The notes under the pieces are model-generated. The model saw nothing but the letters and a program-made list of their open reading frames with translations. It did no database searches and was not told where the DNA came from. A stretch of DNA of 64,000 bases from TMP-24 sp041397305 (GTDB lineage: Bacteria > Pseudomonadota > Alphaproteobacteria > Rhodobacterales > Rhodobacteraceae): positions 1 to 64,000 of the forward strand of contig JAWKWX010000014.1 in NCBI GenBank assembly GCA_041397305.1, read 5' to 3'. The position numbers and the translations under genes are program-made. The stretch's first letter is position 1, and the number at the start of each line of letters is the position of its first letter. This document shows, piece by piece, positions 33,130 to 41,830 of the stretch.

Positions 33130-34566
33130 TCACTCTCCCTTGCCGTGGAAGACCGTGTCGGCGCTGACGCGGTCGGTGGCCTCTGTCAGATCGACGACCC
33201 AGAAGCGCATCTCCAGAAGTCCGCCTTCGGCCGCCTTCGACCCGGGCGCGGCACTCACATAGATGCGCTGGGTCAGGGTGCCGTCGGCGGGCACGTTGAC
33301 CACCGTATTGTCGCGCCCTTCGAGCGAAAGCTCCAGTGCCTCCGCCGCCGTCGCCGAGATATGGAAGGGACGCTCCTCGCCATGCTTGTTGTGAAGCCGC
33401 ACTTCGTAAGTATTGCGGATCGTGCCGTCCTTCAGCGTGACGTACAGCGGGTTCCTGACCGGCGTGACATTGAGACCGATGGGCGATCTCAGGAAAAGCG
33501 CGACGATCATCGCCACCCCGACCGACGCCCAGAGCGCGGTGTAAAGCAGCGTGCGCGGCCGGAAGATATGCTTCCAGATATTGCGCGCCTTGCCGCCCGC
33601 GCGTTCGACGGTTTCGTCCTTCAGCGCCATATAGTCGATGAGACCACGCGGCTTGCCGATCCGGTCCATCACCTCGTCGCAGGCGTCGATGCACAAAGCG
33701 CAGGTGATGCATTCCAGCTGCTGACCCTTGCGGATGTCGATTCCCATCGGGCAGACGTTCACGCAAGCCAGGCAGTCGATGCAATCACCCTGCTTTTCCA
33801 CCTCGGGGTCATCCGGCTTCCTGAGCTTGCCGCGCGGTTCGCCCCGCCATTCGCGATAGGCGACGACCAGCGTATCCTCGTCGATCATCGCTGCCTGGAT
33901 GCGCGGCCAGGGGCAGGCATAGATGCAGATCTGTTCGCGCGCGAAGCCGCCGAAGAAGAAGGTGGTGAAAGTCAGGATACCCATCGTGATATAGGCGACC
34001 GGGTGCGCAGTGCCGTTCAGCAGGTTCCAGAAAAGCGTCGGCGCGTCGGTGAAATAGAAGATCCAGGCCCCGCCCGTTGCCAGCCCGATCAGGAACCAGA
34101 CCAGCCATTTGATCGCGCGAAGCCGGATTTTCTGCGCGTTCCACTTCTGGTGATAAAGCCGGACGCGCGCATTGCGGTCACCCTCGATCCAGCGTTCGAC
34201 AAGGATATAGAGATCGGTCCAGACCGTCTGCGGGCAGGCATAGCCGCACCAGACCCGGCCGAGCGCCGAGGTGAAGAGAAAAAGGCCAAGCCCCGCCATG
34301 ATCAGCAGGCCCGCGACGAAATAGAATTCGTCCGGCCAGATTTCGATCATGAAGAAGAAGAAGCGACGGTTGGCCAGATCGACCAGCACCGCCTGGTCGG
34401 GTAGCGCGGGACCGCGGTCCCAGCGGAGCCAGGGGGTGACGTAATAGATCCCCAGCGTCACCGCCATGATGATCCATTTCAGATTGCGGAACGTGCCTTT
34501 GACCCGGCGCGGAAACACCGGTTCATGCACCGCATAAAGCGACGGTGGGGCTGAGTTGGCGCTCAT
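33130..34566 (-). CDS. ccoG: cbb3 oxidase assembly polyferredoxin, Cu(II) reductase
   Basis: A 478-residue membrane protein. Several TM helices with WCGYACPQTVWTDLY and IYACPWPRIQAAM are followed by two [4Fe-4S] motifs (CIDCLACVNVCP and CITCALCIDACDE) and a C-terminal Ig-like FixG domain (HNKHGEERPFHIS, VPADGTLTQRIYV). CcoG family members reduce Cu(II) to Cu(I) for cbb3 oxidase. I use the ATG at 34566 (SANSAPPSLYAVHEP); an in-frame start further upstream would run through the FNR box. It is the first gene of the ccoGHIS operon. The structural genes ccoNOQP, usually just upstream, are absent. Confidence 0.93.
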   Translation of the reverse strand: MSANSAPPSLYAVHEPVFPRRVKGTFRNLKWIIMAVTLGIYYVTPWLRWDRGPALPDQAVLVDLANRRFFFFMIEIWPDEFYFVAGLLIMAGLGLFLFTSALGRVWCGYACPQTVWTDLYILVERWIEGDRNARVRLYHQKWNAQKIRLRAIKWLVWFLIGLATGGAWIFYFTDAPTLFWNLLNGTAHPVAYITMGILTFTTFFFGGFAREQICIYACPWPRIQAAMIDEDTLVVAYREWRGEPRGKLRKPDDPEVEKQGDCIDCLACVNVCPMGIDIRKGQQLECITCALCIDACDEVMDRIGKPRGLIDYMALKDETVERAGGKARNIWKHIFRPRTLLYTALWASVGVAMIVALFLRSPIGLNVTPVRNPLYVTLKDGTIRNTYEVRLHNKHGEERPFHISATAAEALELSLEGRDNTVVNVPADGTLTQRIYVSAAPGSKAAEGGLLEMRFWVVDLTEATDRVSADTVFHGKGE

Positions 34567-34627
34567 ATGGGCCGCCTGTTCACTGTTCGCGTCCTGGCTC
34601 TTATGCGGACAAGGGTGCCGCCGGGCA

Positions 34628-34641
34628 TTGATGTAGGTCAA
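34628..34641. promoter_or_regulatory. FNR/FnrL-type box upstream of ccoG
   Basis: TTGAT-GTAG-GTCAA matches the TTGAY-N4-RTCAA consensus in full. It lies 62 bp before the ccoG start, a suitable distance for activation under low oxygen. The gene on the other side (arylsulfotransferase) begins 110 bp away and could also be affected. Confidence 0.8.
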
Positions 34642-34751
34642 CAGTCTATCGGGCGTGAGCCGTCAAATCGCCGCAGACCGGGCCTGCGACTTGGCCTTAG
34701 GGGCGCTTTGCTGTCTAGTAGGCCCGAGGGAAGCGGCTTCGGGGGCGAAAA

Positions 34752-36053
34752 ATGTCGGAACCCGGCGGAAAGGCGTGGATCATTCCCGCGCTCGGCGCCT
34801 TGTTTCTTGCCTTCGCGGGCGGGCTCGTGCTGGGCGTGACCGGAAAGCCGCCTGCCGATCTCCTGAAGAACGCCATCTCGGGCGCTTCGGAGATCTACAG
34901 CTATTCCCGCGACGCGATCCTTGCCCGCCCGTCCCAGCACCTCGTCGCCCGCCCGCGCGACGGCTATCACGACGGCGCGGGCGTCACGCTGTCGGTGCCT
35001 TCCGCGATGCAGCCCGGCGTCACCTTCATCTCGGGCCTCTTCGGCCAGGTGCTGGGCTTTCGGCTCTATGCCGCCGACGGCGCGCTTCTGAAGGAATGGC
35101 CGATCAACTTCTTCGAGATCGCCCCCGACGAGATGAAACACCGCTACCACGCGCTGATCCACGGCGATTTCCTGTATCCGGACGGCGATGTGGTGGCCAA
35201 TCTCGACGGGCGCGGCCTTGTCCGCCTCGACGCCTGCGGCAGGATCAGATGGCGCAATCATGACCGGAGCCATCACGCGATCTTCGTGGACGACAAGGGC
35301 GATATCTGGACGCCGATCGGCACCGATCCGGTCCGTGATGTTCGGATCGCGCCGTCGCCTTTCGTCTTCGATCATGTCGCGCGCTTCGATCCGGAAACCG
35401 GCCAGAAGCTGGAGGAGATAGACCTTCTCGACGCTCTTGTGAAAGGGCCGGGGCCGGGGCTGGTGCAGGCCGATCCGGCCCATCTCGACGATGTGCTGCA
35501 TATCAATGATGTCGAGGTTCTTTCCGAAGCACTTGCCCCCGCCTTCCCCATGTTCAAGGCGGGTGACGTGCTGGTCTCCAGCCGCAACCTGTCGCAACTC
35601 TGGGTGATCGACCGCAAGAGCCATGTGGTGAAATGGTGGTTCGCCGGACTGCTCCGTTCGCAGCATGACGCCGACTTCCGCGCCGACGGCACGATCTCCG
35701 CGCTCGACAATCGGCCGGCGGGTGTCGCGCGGGCGTCCAACGATTACCTGGGCGAGCTTGGCGGCTCGCGCATATTGCTCATCGATCCCAAGACCGGTGG
35801 CAGCCGCGTGGCCTATCAATCCGACTCCCAGAACAATTTCTACACGCCCTTCCGTGGCAAGCAGGAGCTGGAGCCGAACGGCAACCTCCTGATCGCAGAG
35901 ACCGATGGCGGACGGGCGTTCGAGGTGACACCTCAGGGCAAGCCGGTCTGGCAGTTCGTGAACGAATGGGACGCAGATCGCCTCGGCTGGGTGATGGGTG
36001 CGGGCCGCTACCCGGCCGATTATGCAAGAATCGCCGATATTGCCTGCAATTGA
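34752..36053 (+). CDS. Arylsulfotransferase-like membrane-anchored beta-propeller protein
   Basis: A 433-residue protein with a single N-terminal membrane segment (AWIIPALGALFLAFAGGLVLGV) and then a domain of the arylsulfotransferase (Arylsulfotran_2/ASST) family. The blades show repeated DGxxV/I and H-rich patterns: HRYHALIHGDFLYPDGDVVANLDG, RSHHAIFVDDKGDIW, DDVLHINDVEVL, RQLWVIDR-like QLWVIDRKSHVVKWWF, and GNLLIAETDGGRAFEVTPQGKPVWQFVN. The family transfers sulphate between phenols, but many members are uncharacterised. It is divergent from ccoG. Confidence 0.78.
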   Translation: MSEPGGKAWIIPALGALFLAFAGGLVLGVTGKPPADLLKNAISGASEIYSYSRDAILARPSQHLVARPRDGYHDGAGVTLSVPSAMQPGVTFISGLFGQVLGFRLYAADGALLKEWPINFFEIAPDEMKHRYHALIHGDFLYPDGDVVANLDGRGLVRLDACGRIRWRNHDRSHHAIFVDDKGDIWTPIGTDPVRDVRIAPSPFVFDHVARFDPETGQKLEEIDLLDALVKGPGPGLVQADPAHLDDVLHINDVEVLSEALAPAFPMFKAGDVLVSSRNLSQLWVIDRKSHVVKWWFAGLLRSQHDADFRADGTISALDNRPAGVARASNDYLGELGGSRILLIDPKTGGSRVAYQSDSQNNFYTPFRGKQELEPNGNLLIAETDGGRAFEVTPQGKPVWQFVNEWDADRLGWVMGAGRYPADYARIADIACN

Positions 36054-36141
36054 GACTTGCCACGCGGCCCGTCAGCGCGCCTGATGAAGGCAAGACGCGC
36101 CAGCCTGACCGGAGGGGCCGCAAGGTGCGCGAGGGGGGGTC

Positions 36142-36822
36142 ATGCCGGAAAAACGCCGCGCGGGCGATGCGAACGAATTTTCCGCTGCCGAGATCGGCGC
36201 GCTTGCCCATCTTTACCGCGGCGAAGTCTATCGCTCCACCATCTGGCGGACACGACTGGACACCACGACCAACTGGTCTGTTGTCACCCTCGGCGTGGCA
36301 CTTTCGATCACCTATTCCTCGCCCGGCGCCTCGCCCTTACCGCTGGTCCTCGTCGGCATACTGATCATGCTCTTCCTCGCGCTCGAGGCGCGGCGCTACC
36401 GCTACTTCAGCGTCTGGCGGGCGCGATCGCGCTGGCTGGAGCGGAATTTCTACGTGCCGATGCTGCAGGACGGCGACCTGCATACGGAAATGAACTGGCA
36501 GCGCATCCTGGCCGACGATTATGCCCACCCGCGCTACCATGTGTCCTATCTCGTGGCGGTCGCGCGGCGGGTCCGGTCGAACTACCTCTGGATCCTGCTC
36601 ATCCAGACGCTGGCCTATTGCGGCAAGATCACCGTCCACCCGGTGCCGGTGCAAAGCTTCGCGGGTTTCATCAACCGCGCCGACATCGGCCCGATCCCGG
36701 GAGAGGTCGTTCTTTTCGCCGGTCTTCTCTATGTCGCCGCCTGGACGGGGCTCGCGCTCTGGATCACCCGTGTCGATGCCCGCCGCATCCGCCAAAGGGG
36801 TGGTACGCCCGAGATGGGGTAG
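36142..36822 (+). CDS. DUF2270 membrane protein
   Basis: A 226-residue protein of unknown function. The conserved start EIGALAHLYRGEVYRSTIWRTRLDTTTNWSVV is diagnostic for DUF2270. About four hydrophobic segments are seen (around 45-80, 145-165 and 188-210). It begins with GAGGGGGGTC upstream of the ATG. It lies 88 bp after the arylsulfotransferase-like gene and may be co-transcribed; nothing here indicates its role. Confidence 0.85.
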   Translation: MPEKRRAGDANEFSAAEIGALAHLYRGEVYRSTIWRTRLDTTTNWSVVTLGVALSITYSSPGASPLPLVLVGILIMLFLALEARRYRYFSVWRARSRWLERNFYVPMLQDGDLHTEMNWQRILADDYAHPRYHVSYLVAVARRVRSNYLWILLIQTLAYCGKITVHPVPVQSFAGFINRADIGPIPGEVVLFAGLLYVAAWTGLALWITRVDARRIRQRGGTPEMG

Positions 36823-36837
36823 CGGGCTTGCAACGCG

Positions 36838-37734
36838 TCACGCCGACCCGCCCCGGGCCTGCGCGCGCAGCCATTTGACGAACGTCCGGCTGGCCGCCGA
36901 TCGCATCCCCGGCGAGGCGACAATGAAATAGCCGCTGTGGGTATCGTTGCAATCGTCCAGCAGCAGCCGCAGGCGCCCGTCGGCGATGTCCTGTTCGACG
37001 ATTGCCGAACTGGCGACAAAGAGGCCGAGCCCGGCGCGGCCGGCCGCCAGCATCAGTTCCTCGGTCAGGAAATAGCTCTTCGCGCTGGCCGAAATATCGA
37101 CGCCGCTGCAGGCAAGCCATTGTTCCGGTTCCGGCCAGCCCTGTTCCAGCACCCAGGGCATATCCTTCATATGGTCATGCGTCAGGTCCTTGCGGCCCTG
37201 CAGCAGCTTTTCCGCCCCGACCGCCATCATCCGCGCCGAAGTGAGGAATTCCGCCTCCACACCCGGCCAGTTGCCCTGACCGTAACGGATGCCAAGGTCG
37301 ATCCCCTCGCGCCTGAGGTCGACGACATCCTGTTCGGGGCGCAGGGTCAGGGTGATGTCCGGATGGCGCGCCCAGAAATCGCGCAGGCGCGGCATCAGCC
37401 AGCGTTCGGCGAAGATCGGCGTGGTGGTCACCGACAGCGCGTTGGGCTTCTGGCGCGCGCGCAACGACAGGAGCGCGGACTGGATTTCGGCAAACCCGCG
37501 ATTCGCGGCGCTGGCCAGCTCCTCCGCCTCGTCCGAGAAGACCAGCGCGCGGCCTTCGCGATGGACAAGCGGCCGACCGAGGAAATCCTCAAGACCGCGC
37601 ACCTGCTGGGCGATGGCGGCATGGGTCACGTTCAGCGCCCGTGCCGCCGCGCTGTACCCGCCAAGGCGCACGGCGGCTTCAAGCGCGCGCAGGGCGGACA
37701 GCGGCGGAAAACTCAGCCAGTCGATCTGTGCCAT
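36838..37734 (-). CDS. LysR-family transcriptional regulator (GcvA-like)
   Basis: A 298-residue protein. The N-terminal winged HTH (FPPLSALRALEAAVRLGGYSAAARALNVTHAAIAQQVRGLEDFLGRPLVHREGRALVFSDEAEELA) is of the GcvA subgroup. A type-2 periplasmic-binding-like effector domain follows (DFWARHPDITLTLRPEQDVVDLRREGIDLGIRYGQGNWPG). It is divergent from a small ORF across a short AT-rich region with LysR-type inverted repeats, the nearest one 4 bp before its own start, which suggests autoregulation. The target and the inducer are unknown. Confidence 0.9.
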   Translation of the reverse strand: MAQIDWLSFPPLSALRALEAAVRLGGYSAAARALNVTHAAIAQQVRGLEDFLGRPLVHREGRALVFSDEAEELASAANRGFAEIQSALLSLRARQKPNALSVTTTPIFAERWLMPRLRDFWARHPDITLTLRPEQDVVDLRREGIDLGIRYGQGNWPGVEAEFLTSARMMAVGAEKLLQGRKDLTHDHMKDMPWVLEQGWPEPEQWLACSGVDISASAKSYFLTEELMLAAGRAGLGLFVASSAIVEQDIADGRLRLLLDDCNDTHSGYFIVASPGMRSAASRTFVKWLRAQARGGSA

Positions 37735-37737
37735 TTG

Positions 37738-37774
37738 TTAGTTTTCCTAATACATCAGAAATCCAATTGATTGG
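37738..37774. promoter_or_regulatory. Candidate LysR operators
   Basis: Two inverted repeats occur in the divergent gap: TTAGTTTTCCTAA (TTAG-N5-CTAA, 37738-37750) and CCAAT-TG-ATTGG (37763-37774). The first abuts the LysR start. Both are suited to LysR binding, but assignment is by position only. Confidence 0.5.
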
Positions 37775-37820
37775 GAGTTTCCAGAAGTTGCACCTAGTTT
37801 TCAATCATGAACTTCGACGA

Positions 37821-37994
37821 ATGGAGAAGGAAATGTTGAACATACTTGCAGATGCACTCTACGTCGCAACCTTCCAGGACCTGCCTCATCGCAAGGCCGA
37901 CTGGCCCGAAGAGCGGCCCGCGCGGCAGGTGCTGGAAGCCAGGGAACCGCGCCGCCGTCGCCACTGGCTGTCGTTTGCGGGAATCCTTGGTTAG
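37821..37994 (+). CDS. Small hypothetical protein divergent from LysR
   Basis: A 57-residue open frame. It starts ATG at 37821, or at 37833 just after GGAGAAGG (beginning LNILADALYVATF), and ends LSFAGILG. The sequence has a short hydrophobic N-terminus and a basic, tryptophan-containing C-terminus (PRRRRHWLSF), resembling small DUF1127-like proteins of the family only in general character. Its stop overlaps the end of the HD gene by 4 bp on the opposite strand. The position behind LysR operators supports it being expressed. No function can be given. Confidence 0.5.
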   Translation: MEKEMLNILADALYVATFQDLPHRKADWPEERPARQVLEAREPRRRRHWLSFAGILG

Positions 37995-38581
37995 GCCGCG
38001 TCGAGAAGACGGGTGTGGCGGGCGATGAAGTCCGCGCGCACCTCGGCCGGCGGGCGCAGCCGGATCTCGATGGCCGGAAGGTCCTGATGCGGAGGGCGGC
38101 CGAAGAACCGGTCGGCCTCCGCGCGCGTGAACCCCGCAATCTGCACTGCCTCCGCCCAGGCGGAAATCCGGTCGGCGCGCTTGATCTCTTTCTTGATCGC
38201 CTGGGGCAGGCTTCCCGGCAGGCCGAAGCGCAGATGAATGGCCGCCGTCAGCCGGTCGTCCAGCACCCCATAGCCCGGCCCGACCGCCGCCTTCACCGGG
38301 CTGATCATGTCGCCGATCACATATTCCGGCGCGTCGTGCAAAAGCGCCGCCAGCTGCCAGCGCGCGCCGATCCCCGGATTGAGATGGGAAAATATCTCTT
38401 CGACCAGCAGCGAATGTTCCGCAACCGAATAGGGCCAGTCGCCGAACGTCTGCCCGTTCCAGCGCGCGACAAAGGCCAGTCCGTGCGCGATATCGCCGAT
38501 CTCGATATCCACGGGCGTCGGGTCCAGAAGGTCCAGCCGCCGCCCCGACAACATTCTCTGCCATGCACGCTTATTGGCCAC
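37991..38581 (-). CDS. HD-domain phosphohydrolase (YfbR-like)
   Basis: A 196-residue protein of the HD superfamily. VAEHSLLVEEIFSHL and the HD pair in AALLHDAPEYVIGDMISPVK (about 76-95) supply the metal ligands. IKRADRISAWAEA is the later conserved Asp motif. YfbR-type members are 5'-deoxynucleotidases, but this subgroup (with the N-terminal MLSGRRLDLLDPTPVDIEIGDIAHGLAFVARWNG region) is typically annotated only as a phosphohydrolase. It is convergent with the small ORF. Confidence 0.85.
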   Translation of the reverse strand: MANKRAWQRMLSGRRLDLLDPTPVDIEIGDIAHGLAFVARWNGQTFGDWPYSVAEHSLLVEEIFSHLNPGIGARWQLAALLHDAPEYVIGDMISPVKAAVGPGYGVLDDRLTAAIHLRFGLPGSLPQAIKKEIKRADRISAWAEAVQIAGFTRAEADRFFGRPPHQDLPAIEIRLRPPAEVRADFIARHTRLLDAA

Positions 38582-38714
38582 AGTTCACCTGAAACCGCAC
38601 CGCCCGCGCGACCGTCGCTTGACCGGCCCGGGACTGTGGATGTTGCTCTGAACCGTTCATTACGAGTGCGGGGGCAGGTTCGTCAATCGAAGGGCTTTCG
38701 GAGCTTTCCAGAGT

Positions 38715-39788
38715 GTGACCCGGGACGAGAGCATCCAGATCGAACTGGTGCGCGTGATCTGCATCACCTGCATGATGTGGGTTCATGTGACGCCCGGCCT
38801 TGCCGCGCCGTCCTTCGTCAGCGGCGGGTCGGGGACGGCGGCGGGCGTTTTCTTCGGCGAAACGCTCGGGCGGGTCAGCGTCACGACGCTGAGTTTCGTC
38901 TCCGGCTATCTCTTCTGGACGACGGGCGTCGCCCGGCCCTTCGCCGACATCGCGCGGCGGCTGGCCTTCTCGATCCTCCTGCCCATGCTGGTCTGGAGCG
39001 CGATCTTCCTGCTGATGGCCTGGTTGCGCGGCCGGATGGGTGCGCCCTCGAACGCGCTGGCGCTGATCGGCGAGGGCTGGATCGGTTGGGTGAATGCCTG
39101 GAGCGGACTTGCCGGGCGCACGGCCAACCAATCGCTTTTCTTCGTGCGCGACCTGATTGTCGCGACGCTGATCCTGCGGCTCATGGCGCCGCTCGTCCGG
39201 CTGTCGCCGATATTGAGCATCCTGATCGCGATCTGCGCGACCTTCCTGCCGAACACCGTGCCGGTGCTGTTCCGGCCGCAGATATTCACCTTCATGGTCC
39301 TCGGCGCGGCCTGCGCCGCCCGCGGCTGGACGATCGCCCGCCTGGCCGAGCCGCGCTTCTCGCTCGTCTGGGGGTTCGGCTTCAGCATTGCCGCGACCGC
39401 GCTCTATCACTTCTATCCGGGCAACGCCTATCCATTTGAACTGACGCACGATCTGCTGCGGCGCGCGGGCATCGGCTGCCTGATCGTCGCCATCGCCTAT
39501 GCGCTGGTCGAGAACCCGACCGCCCGACATGTCGCCGACTGGGGGCGGCACAGCTATCTCGCCTATCTGTCGCATGCCTGCGTCATCGGTGTCCTGTGGC
39601 TGCCCTGGTCCCGGATCGTGGGGTCGGAGCATGATCCATCCTACCTGCTGTTCTTTCTTGCCATGCCGCCCCTCTGCATGGCGCTGGCCATCCGGGCCGG
39701 GCGGCTGGTCGACCGGTTGCCACTGCTTCTGCAGATCGCGCTTCGCGGTCGGATATTCCGTGGCTCAAGCCGGGCTTGGCAGGGTTGA
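38715..39788 (+). CDS. Acyltransferase family 3 membrane protein
   Basis: A 357-residue integral membrane protein with about ten TM segments. The N-terminal IELVRVICITCMMWVHVTPG supplies the conserved His of acyltransferase-3 proteins (OafA/NodX type), which O-acylate surface carbohydrates. SLFFVRDLIVATLILRL and a C-terminal YLAYLSHACVIGVLW are consistent. The start is a GTG at 38715. No glycan cluster is nearby, so the acceptor is unknown. Confidence 0.85.
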   Translation: MTRDESIQIELVRVICITCMMWVHVTPGLAAPSFVSGGSGTAAGVFFGETLGRVSVTTLSFVSGYLFWTTGVARPFADIARRLAFSILLPMLVWSAIFLLMAWLRGRMGAPSNALALIGEGWIGWVNAWSGLAGRTANQSLFFVRDLIVATLILRLMAPLVRLSPILSILIAICATFLPNTVPVLFRPQIFTFMVLGAACAARGWTIARLAEPRFSLVWGFGFSIAATALYHFYPGNAYPFELTHDLLRRAGIGCLIVAIAYALVENPTARHVADWGRHSYLAYLSHACVIGVLWLPWSRIVGSEHDPSYLLFFLAMPPLCMALAIRAGRLVDRLPLLLQIALRGRIFRGSSRAWQG

Positions 39789-39848
39789 TTGCCCTGAGGG
39801 GAAGGGAATGCTATCTGACCGCAAATCTGAATTGAGGAGCACGGCCTG

Positions 39849-41249
39849 ATGGCTCAGGACTATATCGTCAAAGACATTTCGCTTGCCGCCTTCGGCCGCA
39901 AGGAACTCGACATCGCGGAAACCGAAATGCCGGGCCTGATGGCGCTGCGCGAGGAATATGGCGCGGCCCAACCGTTGAAGGGCGCGAGGATCGCCGGATC
40001 GCTGCATATGACGATCCAGACCGCGGTGTTGATCGAGACGCTGAAGGCGCTCGGCGCCGATGTGCGCTGGGCCTCATGCAACATCTTCTCGACCCAGGAC
40101 CATGCCGCCGCCGCGATCGCGGCCTCGGGCACGCCGGTCTTCGCCATCAAGGGCGAGACGCTGGCGGAATACTGGGAATATACCGACAGGATCTTCCAGT
40201 TCGGCGGGGAAGGCGGCACCTGCAACATGATCCTCGACGATGGCGGGGATGCGACGCTTTACATCCTCATGGGCGCGCGCGTCGAAGCGGGCGAGAAGGG
40301 CCTGATCGAGGTTCCGACTTCGGAAGAAGAGGTCTGCCTCTTCAACCAGATCAAGAAGCGCCTCGCCGCGAGCCCCGGCTGGTTCACCAAGCAGCGTGCC
40401 GCAATCAAGGGCGTCAGCGAGGAAACCACCACCGGTGTCCACCGCCTGTACGACCTGCACAAGAAGGGCTTGCTGCCCTTCCCGGCGATCAACGTGAACG
40501 ACAGTGTCACCAAGTCGAAGTTCGACAACAAGTATGGCTGCAAGGAATCGCTCGTCGACGGCATCCGCCGCGCCACCGACACGATGATGGCTGGCAAGGT
40601 TGCGGTCGTCTGCGGTTACGGCGACGTGGGCAAGGGCTCCGCGGCGTCCCTGCGCGGCGCGGGCGCACGGGTGAAAGTGACCGAGGTCGACCCGATCTGC
40701 GCGCTGCAGGCGGCGATGGACGGCTATGAGGTCACGCTTCTGGAGGACGAAGTCGCCTCGGCCGACATCTTCATCACCACGACCGGCAACAAGGACGTGA
40801 TCCGCATCGAGCATATGCGCGCGATGAAGAACATGGCCATCGTCGGCAACATCGGCCATTTCGACAATGAAATTCAGGTCGCCGCGCTCAAGAACCACAA
40901 ATGGACGAACATCAAGGACCAGGTCGACATGGTCGAGATGCCCTCGGGCAACAAGATCATCCTTCTGTCCGAAGGGCGCCTTCTGAACCTCGGCAATGCC
41001 ACGGGCCATCCGTCCTTCGTCATGTCGGCCTCGTTCACCAACCAGGTTCTGGCGCAGATCGAGCTTTGGACCAAGGGCAAGGACTACGCGCCCGGCGTCT
41101 ATATCCTGCCCAAGCATCTGGACGAGAAGGTCGCGCGCCTGCATCTCAAGCGCATCGGCGTGAAGCTGACGGAGCTGCGCAAGGATCAGGCCGATTACAT
41201 CGGCGTGACGGTCGAAGGCCCGTTCAAGTCGGATCACTATCGTTATTGA
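39849..41249 (+). CDS. ahcY: Adenosylhomocysteinase
   Basis: A 466-residue enzyme that hydrolyses S-adenosylhomocysteine to adenosine and homocysteine, protecting methyltransferases from product inhibition. The N-terminus DYIVKDISLAAFGRKELDIAETEMPGLMALREEY, NIFSTQDHAAAAI, the NAD-binding VVCGYGDVGKGSAASLRGAGA and the C-terminal KDQADYIGVTVEGPFKSDHYRY are all standard, as is the approx. 40-residue insert seen in this clade. TGAGGAGCAC precedes the ATG. A strong terminator follows. I see no SAH-riboswitch structure in the 60-bp leader. Confidence 0.97.
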   Translation: MAQDYIVKDISLAAFGRKELDIAETEMPGLMALREEYGAAQPLKGARIAGSLHMTIQTAVLIETLKALGADVRWASCNIFSTQDHAAAAIAASGTPVFAIKGETLAEYWEYTDRIFQFGGEGGTCNMILDDGGDATLYILMGARVEAGEKGLIEVPTSEEEVCLFNQIKKRLAASPGWFTKQRAAIKGVSEETTTGVHRLYDLHKKGLLPFPAINVNDSVTKSKFDNKYGCKESLVDGIRRATDTMMAGKVAVVCGYGDVGKGSAASLRGAGARVKVTEVDPICALQAAMDGYEVTLLEDEVASADIFITTTGNKDVIRIEHMRAMKNMAIVGNIGHFDNEIQVAALKNHKWTNIKDQVDMVEMPSGNKIILLSEGRLLNLGNATGHPSFVMSASFTNQVLAQIELWTKGKDYAPGVYILPKHLDEKVARLHLKRIGVKLTELRKDQADYIGVTVEGPFKSDHYRY

Positions 41250-41268
41250 CGTCGCGTAAGGCCCGATG

Positions 41269-41298
41269 AAAAGGGGCGGTTTTCGCCCCTTTTCTTTT
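41269..41298 (+). terminator. Intrinsic terminator of ahcY
   Basis: AAAAGGGGCG / CGCCCCTTTT (10-bp stem, loop GTTTT) with a following CTTTTT, 20 bp after the ahcY stop codon. Confidence 0.9.
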
Positions 41299-41418
41299 TG
41301 GGGTGAAAAAAGCCCGATCTTTCACTTTGCCAAAAAGGCGCAACCGACCGTAAGCTTCCGCGCAGGCGGCGGCGTCCGTCTTCAAGATCAACATAATCCG
41401 GAACGGTTGGAGCTGACG

Positions 41419-41760
41419 ATGGGAAAGAGAGACGAATTGATCGCCAAATATGCGGACGATCTGAAGAACAAGTGCAAGATGACCCCCGACATGGACCTTC
41501 TGACCAAGGTCACGATCGGCTGCGGTCCGGCGATCTACAGCGCCGATTCCGAAACGGTCGCTGCGAGCCAGGCCTCCGAGCTTGAGCTGGTGAAGAACAA
41601 TTTCCTCATCAAGAAACTTGGCCTCAAGGACGGGCCGGAACTGATGGCGGCGATCAATGCCGTGATCGAGACCTACGGCAAGTCCGAGCGTAACAAGTAT
41701 CGCCCGGTGGTCTATTACATGCTGACCAAGCATTTCGGCAAAGAGAAAGTGTACAAGTAA
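41419..41760 (+). CDS. DUF2853 family protein
   Basis: A 113-residue small cytoplasmic protein. The start MGKRDELIAKYADDLKNKCKM, the middle VTIGCGPAIYSADSETVAASQASELELVKNNFLIKKLG and the C-terminal RNKYRPVVYYMLTKHFGKEKVY match DUF2853. Function unknown. The ATG at 41419 (after GGAGCTGACG) gives the family start; the frame is open upstream through the ahcY terminator but is not conserved. It is expressed separately from ahcY, judging by the terminator. Confidence 0.88.
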   Translation: MGKRDELIAKYADDLKNKCKMTPDMDLLTKVTIGCGPAIYSADSETVAASQASELELVKNNFLIKKLGLKDGPELMAAINAVIETYGKSERNKYRPVVYYMLTKHFGKEKVYK

Positions 41761-41830
41761 CCCTCCCGGAACGCTGCGCAGTTCCTAAGGAAGGGTTTAT
41801 TTAACCTGCTGTTTCTCTTGAAATTTTAGA

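Noticed and set aside
39789..39848. Possible SAH or SAM riboswitch before ahcY
   Set aside because: The 60-bp leader is too short and shows no pseudoknot-forming pairing typical of these riboswitches.
40074..41237. Minus-strand ORF of 387 codons opposite ahcY
   Set aside because: Antisense shadow of a highly conserved metabolic gene, with no start signal or homology.
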